A stretch of 64,000 nt of DNA from JAJTHB01 sp033763775 (GTDB lineage: Bacteria > Pseudomonadota > Alphaproteobacteria > Rickettsiales > SXRF01): the NCBI GenBank assembly GCA_033763775.1, contig JANRJW010000014.1:171095-235094 (forward strand), in the 5' to 3' direction. Positions 15,399 to 23,728 of this stretch are shown one piece after another; the first letter of the stretch is position 1; each line of letters begins with the position of its first letter. A program made the position numbers and the translations under genes. The notes under the pieces are model-generated. The model did no database searches, was not told where the DNA came from, and worked only from the letters and a program-made list of their open reading frames with translations.

Positions 15399-16022
15399 CT
15401 ATGTTGTTCGTGATCTATCTAGACCAAGCTCTTTTATAAGCTCTTGTACGAGCGGTATGATTTGATTTCTCATCACCTTAGCGGAATTAGTGAACAGGTA
15501 ATACGATTCCGCCGCCTCACCGCGATCATTGATTAGCGGATTAAGCGCCTCACCCCTCATTTCTTCAAGCAACATTCTTGCCGCAGTAGCTTTTGGTGAT
15601 TCTTCGCCTTCTGGCACCCTTATATTTTCTCTCGCTTGCGAGGCAAGCCAATCGTCATTCTTGGCTATCAGTTCAATCAGCTCAGGGGCTTTCTTGATTG
15701 CTTGCAGATCATCCGGTGATAGTTGCGCTTGCCTGCCTTCTGAGATTAAACTCAGCGCCCCCACAAGACACATATACTCTTCAACTCTTAGTTCTATATC
15801 TGTGGATGCTCCTAGCATTTCTCTGCGATCTTTGATTAACTCTTGCTTTATGTGTTGATTTTCCTCCGTATCAATTTCATCTGGGAGGATATAGTCTCCT
15901 GGAATATTTTGTAATTCTTTTAAAAAACTTATGGTTTGAGATACTCCGCTAGGAATTTGGCAATCAAGTATCGCCTGCGCTAAGGCTCTTGGGCCGCCCC
16001 ATGGAATATCTGGCTTGGTCAT
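15399..16022 (-). CDS. Protein of unknown function between sucD and hicA
   Basis: 207 aa, not recognised. It is predominantly helical and acidic, with no signal peptide or membrane segment. Visible blocks are GGPRALAQAILDCQIPSG at the N-terminus, a VEEYMCLVGALSLISEG helix near 80-97, LSPDDLQAIKKAPELIELI, and a C-terminal VMRNQIIPLVQELIKELGL helix. The start codon is 3 bases from the sucD stop, so it is probably co-transcribed with sucCD. It is one of several genes with no evident TCA role inserted in this block; base composition is lower in GC than sucD. Confidence 0.75.
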   Translation of the reverse strand: MTKPDIPWGGPRALAQAILDCQIPSGVSQTISFLKELQNIPGDYILPDEIDTEENQHIKQELIKDRREMLGASTDIELRVEEYMCLVGALSLISEGRQAQLSPDDLQAIKKAPELIELIAKNDDWLASQARENIRVPEGEESPKATAARMLLEEMRGEALNPLINDRGEAAESYYLFTNSAKVMRNQIIPLVQELIKELGLDRSRTT

Positions 16023-16025
16023 AGA

Positions 16026-16910
16026 CTAAGCCGCCTTCTTCTTCAGCAGCTCCGCCATGGTGCGCCCGAGCATCGCCGGAGAATCGGAGATCATGATGCC
16101 CGCAGAGCGCATCGCTTCGAGCTTGTCTTCCGCGCCGCCTTTGCCGCCGGAAACAATGGCGCCGGCATGACCCATGCGGCGACCCGGAGGCGCTGTGCGG
16201 CCTGCGATGAAGCCCACCATCGGCTTTTTGATTTTGGATGATTTGATGAAAGCTGCCGCTTCTTCCTCCGCATCGCCGCCGATTTCGCCGATCATCACGA
16301 TCGCGTGCGTTTCGGGGTCGGCAAGGAACATCTCAATCACATCAGTGAAATTCGTGCCATTCACCGGATCCCCGCCAATGCCCACGCAGGTGGACTGGCC
16401 GAAGCCTTCCGCCGAGGTTTGCGCAACCGCCTCATAAGTGAGGGTGCCGGAGCGCGAAACGATGCCGATTTTACCTTTTTTGTGGATATGACCAGGCATG
16501 ATGCCGATTTTGCACTCTTCCGGCGTGATGACACCTGGGCAGTTCGGCCCGATGAGGCGTGTTTTGCTGCCGGAAAGTGCGCGCCTCACCTTTACCATGT
16601 CGAGCACGGGAATGCCCTCGGTGATGCAGATGACGAGTTCCATCTTGGCATCAATCGCCTCTAAAATGGCGTCGGCTGCGAATTTCGGCGGCACGTAAAT
16701 GACGGAGGCATTGGCGCCGGTCATTGCCTTTGCCTCTTCTACCGTGTCAAACACCGGCAGGTTGATATGCTGGGTGCCGCCTTTGCCGGGGGTCACGCCG
16801 CCAACCATTTTAGTGCCGTAAGCAATCGCCTGTTCGGAGTGATAGGTGCCTTCGCGGCCAGTAAAACCCTGACAGATGACTTTGGTATTTTTATTGATAA
16901 GGATGGACAT
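16026..16910 (-). CDS. sucD: Succinyl-CoA ligase, alpha subunit
   Basis: Forms, with SucC, the enzyme that interconverts succinyl-CoA and succinate with substrate-level phosphorylation. The CoA-binding Rossmann domain opens with NKNTKVICQGFTGREGTYHS. IGPNCPGVITPEECKIGIMP and GIVSRSGTLTYEAV follow, and the phosphorylated His is in RRMGHAGAIVSGGKGGA (about 246). 294 aa, standard length. It lies downstream of sucC but is separated from it by a lipoprotein gene. Confidence 0.97.
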   Translation of the reverse strand: MSILINKNTKVICQGFTGREGTYHSEQAIAYGTKMVGGVTPGKGGTQHINLPVFDTVEEAKAMTGANASVIYVPPKFAADAILEAIDAKMELVICITEGIPVLDMVKVRRALSGSKTRLIGPNCPGVITPEECKIGIMPGHIHKKGKIGIVSRSGTLTYEAVAQTSAEGFGQSTCVGIGGDPVNGTNFTDVIEMFLADPETHAIVMIGEIGGDAEEEAAAFIKSSKIKKPMVGFIAGRTAPPGRRMGHAGAIVSGGKGGAEDKLEAMRSAGIMISDSPAMLGRTMAELLKKKAA

Positions 16911-16924
16911 AAGTTTTCCTTGGT

Positions 16925-17275
16925 TTATTTAAATTGGGTCGATAGCGGTGGAACTGCTACTGGAGATGGCGTGGTTACATGCGTGTTATTATTTATTATT
17001 ACTTTGTCCGGAGCTGCACCCTCTTTGTAAATTTTAACTACGCCAAAATCATTAATCACTTGGTAAGTTTGTTTTTTGCCACACCCATCTGCACCATAAA
17101 TATATTCTTCACCGAATACATCATCTTGTAGCAGCTTAGTTTGGATTTTCTCTCGGCCACAGCTCAAATCAAACTCTGCCCTCTCGATAATATGCCTATT
17201 GATCTCATCTGTATCTACGGCACAGGCCGATAGAATCAGAATAGTTATCGAGATAGCCGCAACTTTTAACATCAA
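16925..17275 (-). CDS. Small lipoprotein of unknown function between sucC and sucD
   Basis: 116 aa. The N-terminus MMLKVAAISITILILSAC is a lipoprotein signal with a lipobox (LSAC, Cys18). The mature part has two further Cys pairs (SCGREK, DGCGKK) and a GADGCGKKQTYQV segment resembling small outer-membrane or periplasmic lipoproteins. Its start overlaps the sucC stop by 4 bases (ATGA) and it ends 15 bases before sucD, so it must be translated from the suc mRNA. A lipoprotein at this place is unexpected, since sucC and sucD are normally adjacent. Function unknown. Confidence 0.82.
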   Translation of the reverse strand: MMLKVAAISITILILSACAVDTDEINRHIIERAEFDLSCGREKIQTKLLQDDVFGEEYIYGADGCGKKQTYQVINDFGVVKIYKEGAAPDKVIINNNTHVTTPSPVAVPPLSTQFK

Positions 17276-18474
17276 GCCGCCTTCTTTTTCACAGCTGTTA
17301 CAATTTTCTCTGCTGCATCACCGAGGTTATCCGCCGGGGTGATGGGAAGCCCGCTGGAAGCCAGCATTTTCTTACCCAGCTCCACGTTGGTGCCCTCGAG
17401 GCGTACCACCAGTGGCACGTGCAGATTCACTTCGCGCGCCGCGGTGATGATGCCTTCCGCGATGATATCGCAGCGCATGATGCCGCCGAAAATATTGACG
17501 AGGATACCCTTCACGTTCGGATCCGAGAGAATCAGCTTGAAGGCTTCGCCCACTTTTTCTTTCGTCGCGCCGCCGCCCACATCAAGGAAGTTCGCAGGAG
17601 ACGCGCCGTTGAGCTTAATAATATCCATGGTCGCCATGGCAAGGCCGGCGCCGTTCACCATGCAGCCGATATTGCCATCCATCTTCACATAGCTAAGGCC
17701 GAACTTGGCGGCTTTCTGCTCGAGCGGATCTTCTTCATCAGGATCACGCAGGTCATGGATGTCCGGGTGGCGGAAGAGGGCGTTTTCATCGAAATTAAAT
17801 TTCGCATCGAGCGCCAGCAGCTCGCCATCTTCGGTGATCACCAGCGGGTTGATTTCCACCTGCGAGGCGTCCGTATCCAGGAAGCAGTGATAGATTTTCG
17901 CGGCAAACTGTTCAAATTTTGCATGCAGATCCTTGGGAATGCCAAGACCAAACGCCAGCTTTCTGGCGTGGAACGGGAACATGCCCGCTGCCGGGTCGAT
18001 CGCGAGCTTGACGATTTTATCTGGGTGGCTTGCTGCCACTTCCTCAATATCCATACCGCCTTCGCTGGAAGCAACAAATGTCACCCGCGACGTGGCGCGA
18101 TCTACGAGGAGGCTCAAATAAAGCTCTTTTTTAATCGCGGTGCCCTGCTCGATATAGACGCGTTTGACCACCTTACCTTCGGGCCCAGTCTGATGTGTGA
18201 CCAGCGTGTTGCCGAGCATCTGCTTGGCGAATGCCTCGATATCTTCGAGCGTTTTGCCGAGCTTCACCCCGCCAATGCCACCCGCCTGTGCCTCTTTGAA
18301 TTTACCTTTGCCGCGGCCACCAGCATGAATCTGCGCTTTCACCACCCACAGCTTGCCACCAAGCGCCTGCGCGCCCTGCACCGCCTCTTTGGGGGTGTAG
18401 GCAACCTGCCCCTTGGGCACCGGCACGCCATATTTCGCGAGTATCTGCTTGGCTTGGTATTCATGGATGTTCAT
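17272..18474 (-). CDS. sucC: Succinyl-CoA ligase [ADP-forming], beta subunit
   Basis: ATP-grasp subunit that binds nucleotide and succinate. N-terminal MNIHEYQAKQILAKYGVPVP, ATP-grasp segment VVKAQIHAGGRGKGKF near 47-62, EINPLVITEDGELLALDAK near 200, and a C-terminal ligase domain with FLDVGGGATKEKV and ILVNIFGGIMRCDIIAEGI. 400 aa, slightly longer than the 388-aa E. coli protein. It follows mdh on the minus strand, separated by a family C repeat. Confidence 0.97.
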   Translation of the reverse strand: MNIHEYQAKQILAKYGVPVPKGQVAYTPKEAVQGAQALGGKLWVVKAQIHAGGRGKGKFKEAQAGGIGGVKLGKTLEDIEAFAKQMLGNTLVTHQTGPEGKVVKRVYIEQGTAIKKELYLSLLVDRATSRVTFVASSEGGMDIEEVAASHPDKIVKLAIDPAAGMFPFHARKLAFGLGIPKDLHAKFEQFAAKIYHCFLDTDASQVEINPLVITEDGELLALDAKFNFDENALFRHPDIHDLRDPDEEDPLEQKAAKFGLSYVKMDGNIGCMVNGAGLAMATMDIIKLNGASPANFLDVGGGATKEKVGEAFKLILSDPNVKGILVNIFGGIMRCDIIAEGIITAAREVNLHVPLVVRLEGTNVELGKKMLASSGLPITPADNLGDAAEKIVTAVKKKAA

Positions 18475-18483
18475 GGGCTTTCC

Positions 18484-18572
18484 CTCTTGTCACCCCGCAC
18501 GTGGTTAGCGGGGTCTGGTTCTTTACAATTTGCTGCACGAGGTCCCGGCCTTCGCCGGGACGTCTACTCGCT
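18484..18572. repeat. Family C-type palindromes between mdh and sucC
   Basis: TGTCACCCCGC...GCGGGGTCTGG and GAGGTCCCGGCCTTCGCCGGGACGTC hairpins lie head to head around a short AT-richer loop. This is a diverged member of the family C arrangement. Confidence 0.6.
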
Positions 18573-18598
18573 AAGCTCGCAATTGCTCGCTAATCGAA

Positions 18599-19564
18599 TT
18601 ATGCCGCTTTCGCGCCATCAAACTTAATGGCATCGCACAGGCTTTTAACAGCCGCCACCGATTTGTCAAACATGGCTTTCTGCGAGCCGTCGAGATTGAT
18701 TTCCACAATCTTTTCGACACCATTTGCGCCAATCACGCAGGGCACGCCCACATAAAGGTCTTTCACGCCATATTGACCGGAAAGATGCGCCGCACATGGC
18801 AGGATGCGTTTTTTGTCATAGAGATAGGCCTCCGCCATACGAATGGCCGACGCCGCCGGCGCATAAAATGCCGAGCCGGTTTTGAGAAGGCCAACGATCT
18901 CTGCGCCGCCATCGCGCGTGCGCTGCACAATCTGATCGAGGCGCTCCTGTTTCAGCCAGCCCATTTTCACGAATTCCGGCAGCGGGATGCCGCTGATGGT
19001 GGTGTAGTTCACCACCGGCACCATGGTATCGCCGTGGCCGCCAAGCACAAAAGCGTTGATATCAGAAATCGATACATTCAGCTCTTCGGCAAGAAAATAA
19101 GCAAAGCGCGAGCTATCAAGCACACCCGCCATGCCCACCACTTTATTCGCCGGCAGGCCGGAGAGCTTCTGCATCACCCACACCATCGCATCGAGCGGGT
19201 TGGTGATCACGATCACAAAAGCATTCGGGCAATATTGCTTGATATTATCTGCAACTGTTTTGATGATGCCGGTATTGATGGCGAGCAGATCATCGCGGCT
19301 CATGCCGGGTTTACGCGGCACGCCGGCGGTCACAATCACCACATCGGAGCCTTCAATATCCTTGTAGCTGTTCGTGCCCTTCAGGTTCACATCATGGCCA
19401 TCGACCGCTGAGCTTTGTGAAATATCGAGCGCCTTGCCCTGCGGCATGCCTTCGGCAATATCAAACAGCACCACATCGCCCAGATTTTTCAGTTCGCACA
19501 GATGGGCAAGCGTGCCACCAATCATACCAGCGCCAACAAGGGCAATTTTTTTACGAGCGGTCAT
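18599..19564 (-). CDS. mdh: Malate dehydrogenase
   Basis: Oxidises malate to oxaloacetate with NAD+. It is the LDH-like type common in alphaproteobacteria. N-terminal KKIALVGAGMIGGTLAHL NAD-binding motif, substrate loop TAGVPRKPGMSRDDLLAIN with the discriminating Arg (about 85-90), VIVITNPLDAMVWVMQ, and the catalytic His in FVLGGHGDTMVP. 321 aa, standard. It heads the TCA block mdh-sucC-...-lpd. A good AAGGAG ribosome site precedes the ATG. I see no convincing promoter by eye. Confidence 0.97.
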   Translation of the reverse strand: MTARKKIALVGAGMIGGTLAHLCELKNLGDVVLFDIAEGMPQGKALDISQSSAVDGHDVNLKGTNSYKDIEGSDVVIVTAGVPRKPGMSRDDLLAINTGIIKTVADNIKQYCPNAFVIVITNPLDAMVWVMQKLSGLPANKVVGMAGVLDSSRFAYFLAEELNVSISDINAFVLGGHGDTMVPVVNYTTISGIPLPEFVKMGWLKQERLDQIVQRTRDGGAEIVGLLKTGSAFYAPAASAIRMAEAYLYDKKRILPCAAHLSGQYGVKDLYVGVPCVIGANGVEKIVEINLDGSQKAMFDKSVAAVKSLCDAIKFDGAKAA

Positions 19565-19673
19565 AAGGTCTCCTTCGAGTTTTGAATCAACGCCTTAATT
19601 ACTACGATAATAAATCTTAAGCCAGTATTAATAAGACAGCGATAAGTCCGACTAAATGTGTGTTAATAAAACA

Positions 19674-20069
19674 CTAAATCTTCACCAGCTTCAGCCCGCA
19701 ATACTTGACATAAGGCTTAAAGTCCGCATCGCGTGTGAGTAGCGGCATATTGTGGTCGATGCAGCTTTGCGCAATCAGCGCATCAGCTGTTTTGGCTTTC
19801 AGTTTATGCTGCAAAAGCTTTCTTCTTGAGCCGCCTGCACGAAGCCAGTACCCTTCCTCTAACTCCAGAACAGGCAGCTCCTTGATAAGCTCACTGTCAA
19901 CATGACTGAGACTTTGCGCACTAAGCAATTCCGTGATGACTACCGGCGAAAACCATGCCTCACCCTCATCAAGATAACGCCTGAGCAGTTCAATATCTTT
20001 GCCGGATTCTTGCTGCATGTAGCTGACGAAGACAGAGGTATCGACCGCTATCGATTTAGCCGCGATCAT
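19674..20069 (-). CDS. PIN-domain ribonuclease, VapC-like toxin
   Basis: 131 aa with the PIN-domain acidic residues: Asp9 in VDTSVFVSY, Glu in VVITELLSA (about 43), Asp in AKTADALIAQSC (about 98) and Asp in LLTRDADF (about 115). PIN toxins cleave tRNA or rRNA. It overlaps the upstream small gene by 14 bases, which fits an antitoxin-toxin operon. The likely start is the ATG at 20069; MIAAKSIAVDTS begins directly before the first catalytic Asp. Confidence 0.88.
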   Translation of the reverse strand: MIAAKSIAVDTSVFVSYMQQESGKDIELLRRYLDEGEAWFSPVVITELLSAQSLSHVDSELIKELPVLELEEGYWLRAGGSRRKLLQHKLKAKTADALIAQSCIDHNMPLLTRDADFKPYVKYCGLKLVKI

Positions 20070-20271
20070 GCCTTAAATCTTTCCAACCCGCGCCAAAGTC
20101 CATTTTACCGCGCCGCGCCTCTAATCGCCCAAAAAGCTGCTTGCGCTTGTAGCTGGTGAGCGCCTTGCGAAGTAGCTCGGTGAGATTAGGCTCTTCCGGT
20201 TCAAAGCCTGTAAGCAAGGAAGCCGGCAAATTAACGGTGATTTTTCTTAAGGGTTCCTGCTCATGTTTCAT
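20056..20271 (-). CDS. VapB-like antitoxin
   Basis: 71 aa from the ATG at 20271: MKHEQEPLRKITVNLPASL then PNLTELLRKALTSYKRKQLFGRLEARRGKMDFG. The ITVNLPASLL...LTELLRKAL pattern is a ribbon-helix-helix DNA-binding fold, followed by a toxin-wrapping tail. The open frame extends far upstream, but the sequence there is the operator region and a different gene's end, so the internal ATG with the operator just before it is the credible start. It overlaps the PIN toxin gene by 14 bases. Confidence 0.85.
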   Translation of the reverse strand: MKHEQEPLRKITVNLPASLLTGFEPEEPNLTELLRKALTSYKRKQLFGRLEARRGKMDFGAGWKDLRHDRG

Positions 20272-20284
20272 ACAGCCTCCTGAT

Positions 20285-20333
20285 ATGGTATAAAGTACCA
20301 TACCATTATACCATACGTCAAGGGTGGTCTTAA
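20285..20333 (-). promoter_or_regulatory. Promoter and operator of the VapBC-like pair
   Basis: A perfect -10 (TATAAT) and a TTAAGA -35 are 17 bases apart on the minus strand. Interlocked inverted repeats overlap it: ATGGTATAA (20285-20293) pairs with TTATACCAT (20306-20314), and ATGGTA with TACCAT inside. Autorepression by the ribbon-helix-helix antitoxin is likely. Confidence 0.7.
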
Positions 20334-20347
20334 CCCGTACAGAATAA

Positions 20348-20704
20348 TTATCTGACGATGGTCGGCTTAACCGTTTTTGCAGAATAGTTTGGCCTGCCGG
20401 TTCTTGGGCACGTCCCTTCGTGTGTGTAAGATACTCTGACAATGCTGCCATCAGACAAACGTATGTCGCTGAGCGTATTGTTTTCCATATTTCTGAATAT
20501 AGCTTCACTTATTGCATTCATTTCTTCTCGGGAAACATAGTAGAAACTAGAATCCTCGCGAATTTTTTGGGAAGAACCTTGATGGCTAGGGTTGTTTATA
20601 ACCGCCATCTCTTTTGACGGATTTGAGAAATATTTTGCGTAGGGTTTCTCAATCAGCACATAAGCAAGTGTAAGAATAAACAAAAACTTTAATGCGCTCC
20701 CCAT
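20348..20704 (-). CDS. Small membrane-anchored protein of unknown function
   Basis: 118 aa from ATG 20704. The N-terminus MGSALKFLFILTLAYVLIEK is a single hydrophobic segment (anchor or uncleaved signal). The rest is soluble with SSFYYVSREEMNAISEAIF and a Cys/Gly/Arg-rich end (GTCPRTGRPNYSAKTVKP). I do not recognise a family. It lies between the VapBC-like pair and rho on the same strand. GC content is low relative to rho. Confidence 0.6.
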   Translation of the reverse strand: MGSALKFLFILTLAYVLIEKPYAKYFSNPSKEMAVINNPSHQGSSQKIREDSSFYYVSREEMNAISEAIFRNMENNTLSDIRLSDGSIVRVSYTHEGTCPRTGRPNYSAKTVKPTIVR

Positions 20705-20760
20705 GCCCCCTTTATAACACAAAACAGTAAAAAATTAATTAATCTTCTTTCGCGTGTAGC

Positions 20761-22023
20761 TTACCCCTTGTTCATCTTATCGAAAAACTCGCCGTTGTTC
20801 TTGGTTTCGCCGAGCTTATCGAGCAGGAATTCGATGCCGTCCATCGGCCCCATCGGGGCGAGGATTTTGCGCATGACCCACATTTTGGTGAGCGTCGCCT
20901 TATCCACCAGCAGGTCTTCCTTGCGCGTGCCGGATTTGGTGATGTCCATCGCTGGGAAGGTGCGCTTATCGGCAAGTTTACGATCAAGCACGATCTCCGA
21001 GTTGCCGGTGCCTTTGAATTCTTCGAAGATGACCTCATCCATGCGGCTGCCGGTTTCAATCAGGGCGGTCGCGATAATGGTGAGCGAGCCACCATGCTCA
21101 ATATTACGCGCCGCGCCGAAGAAACGCTTCGGCCGCTGCAGCGCATTCGCATCCACACCACCAGTAAGTACTTTGCCCGAAGAGGGCACCACCGTGTTGT
21201 AAGCGCGGGCGAGGCGGGTGATCGAATCCAGCAGAATCACCACATCTTTTTTATGCTCCACCAGCTTTTTAGCTTTTTCGATGACCATCTCCGCAAGCTG
21301 AACATGGCGCGTGGCTGGTTCGTCAAAGGTCGAGGAGACCACCTCGCCTTTCACCGTGCGCTGCATGTCGGTCACCTCTTCCGGGCGCTCGTCAATCAGC
21401 AGCACGATCAGGAATGCATCCGGATGGTTGGCAGTGATGGAATGGGCGATATTCTGCAGATACACCGTTTTACCGGTGCGCGGCGGTGCGACAATCAGCG
21501 CCCTCTGGCCAAAACCCAGCGGCGTGACAATATCCGCCACACGCATCGACATATCTTTTTTATCCGGGCGGTTTTCCACCTCAAGTTTAATGCGGCGATC
21601 CGGATAAAGCGGGGTTAGGTTATCGAAGTTAATCCGATGCTTCACCGCTTCCGGATTATCGAAATTGATTTTACCCACTTTGGTAAGCGCAAAATAGCGC
21701 TCGCCATCTTTCGGCGCGCGAATCTCGCCTTCCACCGTATCGCCGGTTCGTAGCGCATAACGGCGCACCTGCGAGGGCGACACATAAATATCATCCGGCC
21801 CGGCCAGATAGTTCGCCAGCGGCGAGCGCAGAAAGCCAAAGCCATCCTGCAGCACTTCAATCACTCCTTCGCCAAGAATCGCCTCGCCATTTTCGGCCTG
21901 TTTTTTGAGGATAGCGAAAATCATCTCCTGCTTGAGCAGGGTGGAAGCGTTTTCGACGCCCGCCGCTTCGGCAAGCTTTAAAAGTTCATCGGCGTTTTTA
22001 AGCTTAAGTTCTTGGAGTTTCAT
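20761..22023 (-). CDS. rho: Transcription termination factor Rho
   Basis: Hexameric RNA helicase that terminates transcription. The N-terminal helical bundle (LQELKLKNADELLKLAEAAG) is followed by the RNA-binding cold-shock-like domain (about 50-115, with GFGFLRSP and DIYVSPSQVRRY), the Walker A PPRTGKTVYLQ (about 178-188), Walker B VVILLDSITRLARAYN, the Q-loop region SSGKVLTGGVDANAL and the R-loop segment. 420 aa, the standard size. The rho-hem-hemE neighbourhood next to the replication origin is characteristic of alphaproteobacteria. Confidence 0.97.
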   Translation of the reverse strand: MKLQELKLKNADELLKLAEAAGVENASTLLKQEMIFAILKKQAENGEAILGEGVIEVLQDGFGFLRSPLANYLAGPDDIYVSPSQVRRYALRTGDTVEGEIRAPKDGERYFALTKVGKINFDNPEAVKHRINFDNLTPLYPDRRIKLEVENRPDKKDMSMRVADIVTPLGFGQRALIVAPPRTGKTVYLQNIAHSITANHPDAFLIVLLIDERPEEVTDMQRTVKGEVVSSTFDEPATRHVQLAEMVIEKAKKLVEHKKDVVILLDSITRLARAYNTVVPSSGKVLTGGVDANALQRPKRFFGAARNIEHGGSLTIIATALIETGSRMDEVIFEEFKGTGNSEIVLDRKLADKRTFPAMDITKSGTRKEDLLVDKATLTKMWVMRKILAPMGPMDGIEFLLDKLGETKNNGEFFDKMNKG

Positions 22024-22173
22024 GAATAATAATAACTATGGGGGGTTTACAAAACGATGTTATCTCTAGGATTGACTGCCAGAAAGGCACGCGCAGGATG
22101 GGGGACTAATGCGCCAAAGAGAAGAAAATACTAGACGATCCACGCAGGCGCGTCAAGCCCGTTTTCTTATATT

Positions 22174-22617
22174 TTAAAACGGTTTGAGCACCACCAGTAA
22201 CACGATCCCGATCATGAGTATCGTAGGGACTTCATTAAACCAGCGAAAGTAAGTTTCTGATTTCGGACGTTCGTCTCGGAAAAACGCCTTGCGATAACGC
22301 GACATCATCGCATGCGCAATCTGCATCCCGATGAGCAGGGCGATTTTAGCATGCATCCAATAGCCCATGCCCGGTGCGCCTGCTTTGGTGATCACAATCA
22401 GCCACACACCAAAAATCCACGCAACTATCATCGCCGGATTGATAATGAAGCGAAGAAGTTTTCTTTCCATGACCTTAAAAAGCTCGCTCGCCTCGCTGCC
22501 CACTGCCACCTGTGAGTGATACACAAATAAACGCGGCAGATAGAGCATGCCAGCCATCCATGAGAGCACAGCAATAATGTGAAAGGCTTTCACCCAGAGA
22601 TAGAGAGAATCGAGCAT
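22174..22617 (-). CDS. hemJ: Protoporphyrinogen oxidase HemJ
   Basis: Membrane enzyme that oxidises protoporphyrinogen IX to protoporphyrin IX, replacing HemG or HemY in many proteobacteria. Four hydrophobic segments are visible. The family residues include His and Trp in KAFHIIAVLSWMAGMLYLPRLF (about 13-34), RKLLRFIINPAMI, GYWMHAKIALL and FRWFNEVPTILM. About 147 aa. I chose ATG 22617; a TTG 6 bases upstream is possible. It lies 3' of hemH on the same strand, across a family A repeat, consistent with consecutive steps of heme synthesis. Confidence 0.93.
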   Translation of the reverse strand: MLDSLYLWVKAFHIIAVLSWMAGMLYLPRLFVYHSQVAVGSEASELFKVMERKLLRFIINPAMIVAWIFGVWLIVITKAGAPGMGYWMHAKIALLIGMQIAHAMMSRYRKAFFRDERPKSETYFRWFNEVPTILMIGIVLLVVLKPF

Positions 22618-22623
22618 GGACAA

Positions 22624-22702
22624 GTAAGTTGCGAGTGTTGCGTAAGTTTCGTAGGCCTAACATGCGTAACTTACGCAACCTAATAAACCTACGCAACCTA
22701 AT
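22624..22702. repeat. Family A repeat, copy 3, between hemH and hemJ
   Basis: GTTGCGTAAGTTTCGTAGG units face CGTAACTTACGCAACCTAATAAACCTACGCAACC units, with a short loop containing CATGC. The repeat fills the entire gap and touches both the hemH stop and the hemJ start region. Confidence 0.8.
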
Positions 22703-23728
22703 TTACTTGCAAGGGCATCCTTCAAAATCACGCAGACAGAAACGCTCTTTGTTAAAAGAGCATACCCCGTCGGTGCGGTTCACTTTCAGGCATAAATCTG
22801 CCAGCGCCTCGATATAGAGCGGCTCGGTACCTAGCGCAGGAACGCGCCAATAATCGGTTACCCCATGCTCTTTTGCCAACTCACGATATTCAACATCCAG
22901 CTCGACAAGCGTTTCTGAATGCTCAGACACAAACGCCACCGGCACCACCACCACCGGTACTTTATCATGCCCAGCCCGCTCGATTTCTTCTTCGGTCGAT
23001 GGTCCTATCCATTTCAGCGGCCCAACACGGCTCTGGTAACAAACGCGGTAATCCAGATGATCAACCGCCAGCACCTGCACAATCGATGCGACTGTTTTTT
23101 CCACCTGCCATTGATAGGGATCTCCGTCCAGTACCACTTTTTCCGGCAAGCCATGGGCAGAAAATAGCACGCGCGGCGTGCCGTGTTCTGCGGCTTTCCA
23201 GTAGATGTCGCGTATCAGACGCACATGCGAAGCGATAAAGCTGAATTCCTGAGGATAGCAGCAGATGCGCGCTGTCGGTGCTTTCAAATCAGCGCTTGCG
23301 GCGGCTTTATCCCAATCAGCAAAAGAAGAAGCGGTCGTGGTGGTAGAAAATTGCGGGTAGAGCGGCAGCAGAATCACCTGATCGGGCGCATACGCTTTGA
23401 CATTTTTTGCAACTAAGCTGCTCATTGGATGCCAATAACGCTGGCTGACAAAGACCTTATATTCGCCGCTTCGCTTCAGCTGCGCCTCGAGCGCCTCTGC
23501 CTGCGCCTGCGTCAGTTCCTGAATGGGAGATTTTCCTCCCATCTGCTGATAGATCCCCTTTGCTTTACCGCTGCGGCGCCAGGATATCAGGCTGGCGAGC
23601 AACCAGCGAAACGGTTGCGGCACGCGGATAATCGCTTTATCTGAAAAGAGATTAAACAGAAATGGCCGAACCGCCTTCAGGCTGTCTGGCCCACCGAGAT
23701 TAAAAAGTACAACGGCTGTTTTTCTCAT
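22703..23728 (-). CDS. hemH: Ferrochelatase
   Basis: Inserts Fe2+ into protoporphyrin IX to give protoheme. N-terminal KTAVVLFNLGGPDSLKAV, YPQFSTTTTASSF, the catalytic His in LFSAHGLPEKVV (about 190), YQSRVGPLKWIGPSTEEEI and VPVAFVSEHSETLVELD (Glu near 270) are all present. 341 aa. The C-terminus holds four Cys (VCSFNKERFCLRDFEGCPC), like the [2Fe-2S]-binding tails described for some ferrochelatases; whether it binds a cluster is inference. It overlaps hemE by 4 bases. Confidence 0.96.
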   Translation of the reverse strand: MRKTAVVLFNLGGPDSLKAVRPFLFNLFSDKAIIRVPQPFRWLLASLISWRRSGKAKGIYQQMGGKSPIQELTQAQAEALEAQLKRSGEYKVFVSQRYWHPMSSLVAKNVKAYAPDQVILLPLYPQFSTTTTASSFADWDKAAASADLKAPTARICCYPQEFSFIASHVRLIRDIYWKAAEHGTPRVLFSAHGLPEKVVLDGDPYQWQVEKTVASIVQVLAVDHLDYRVCYQSRVGPLKWIGPSTEEEIERAGHDKVPVVVVPVAFVSEHSETLVELDVEYRELAKEHGVTDYWRVPALGTEPLYIEALADLCLKVNRTDGVCSFNKERFCLRDFEGCPCK

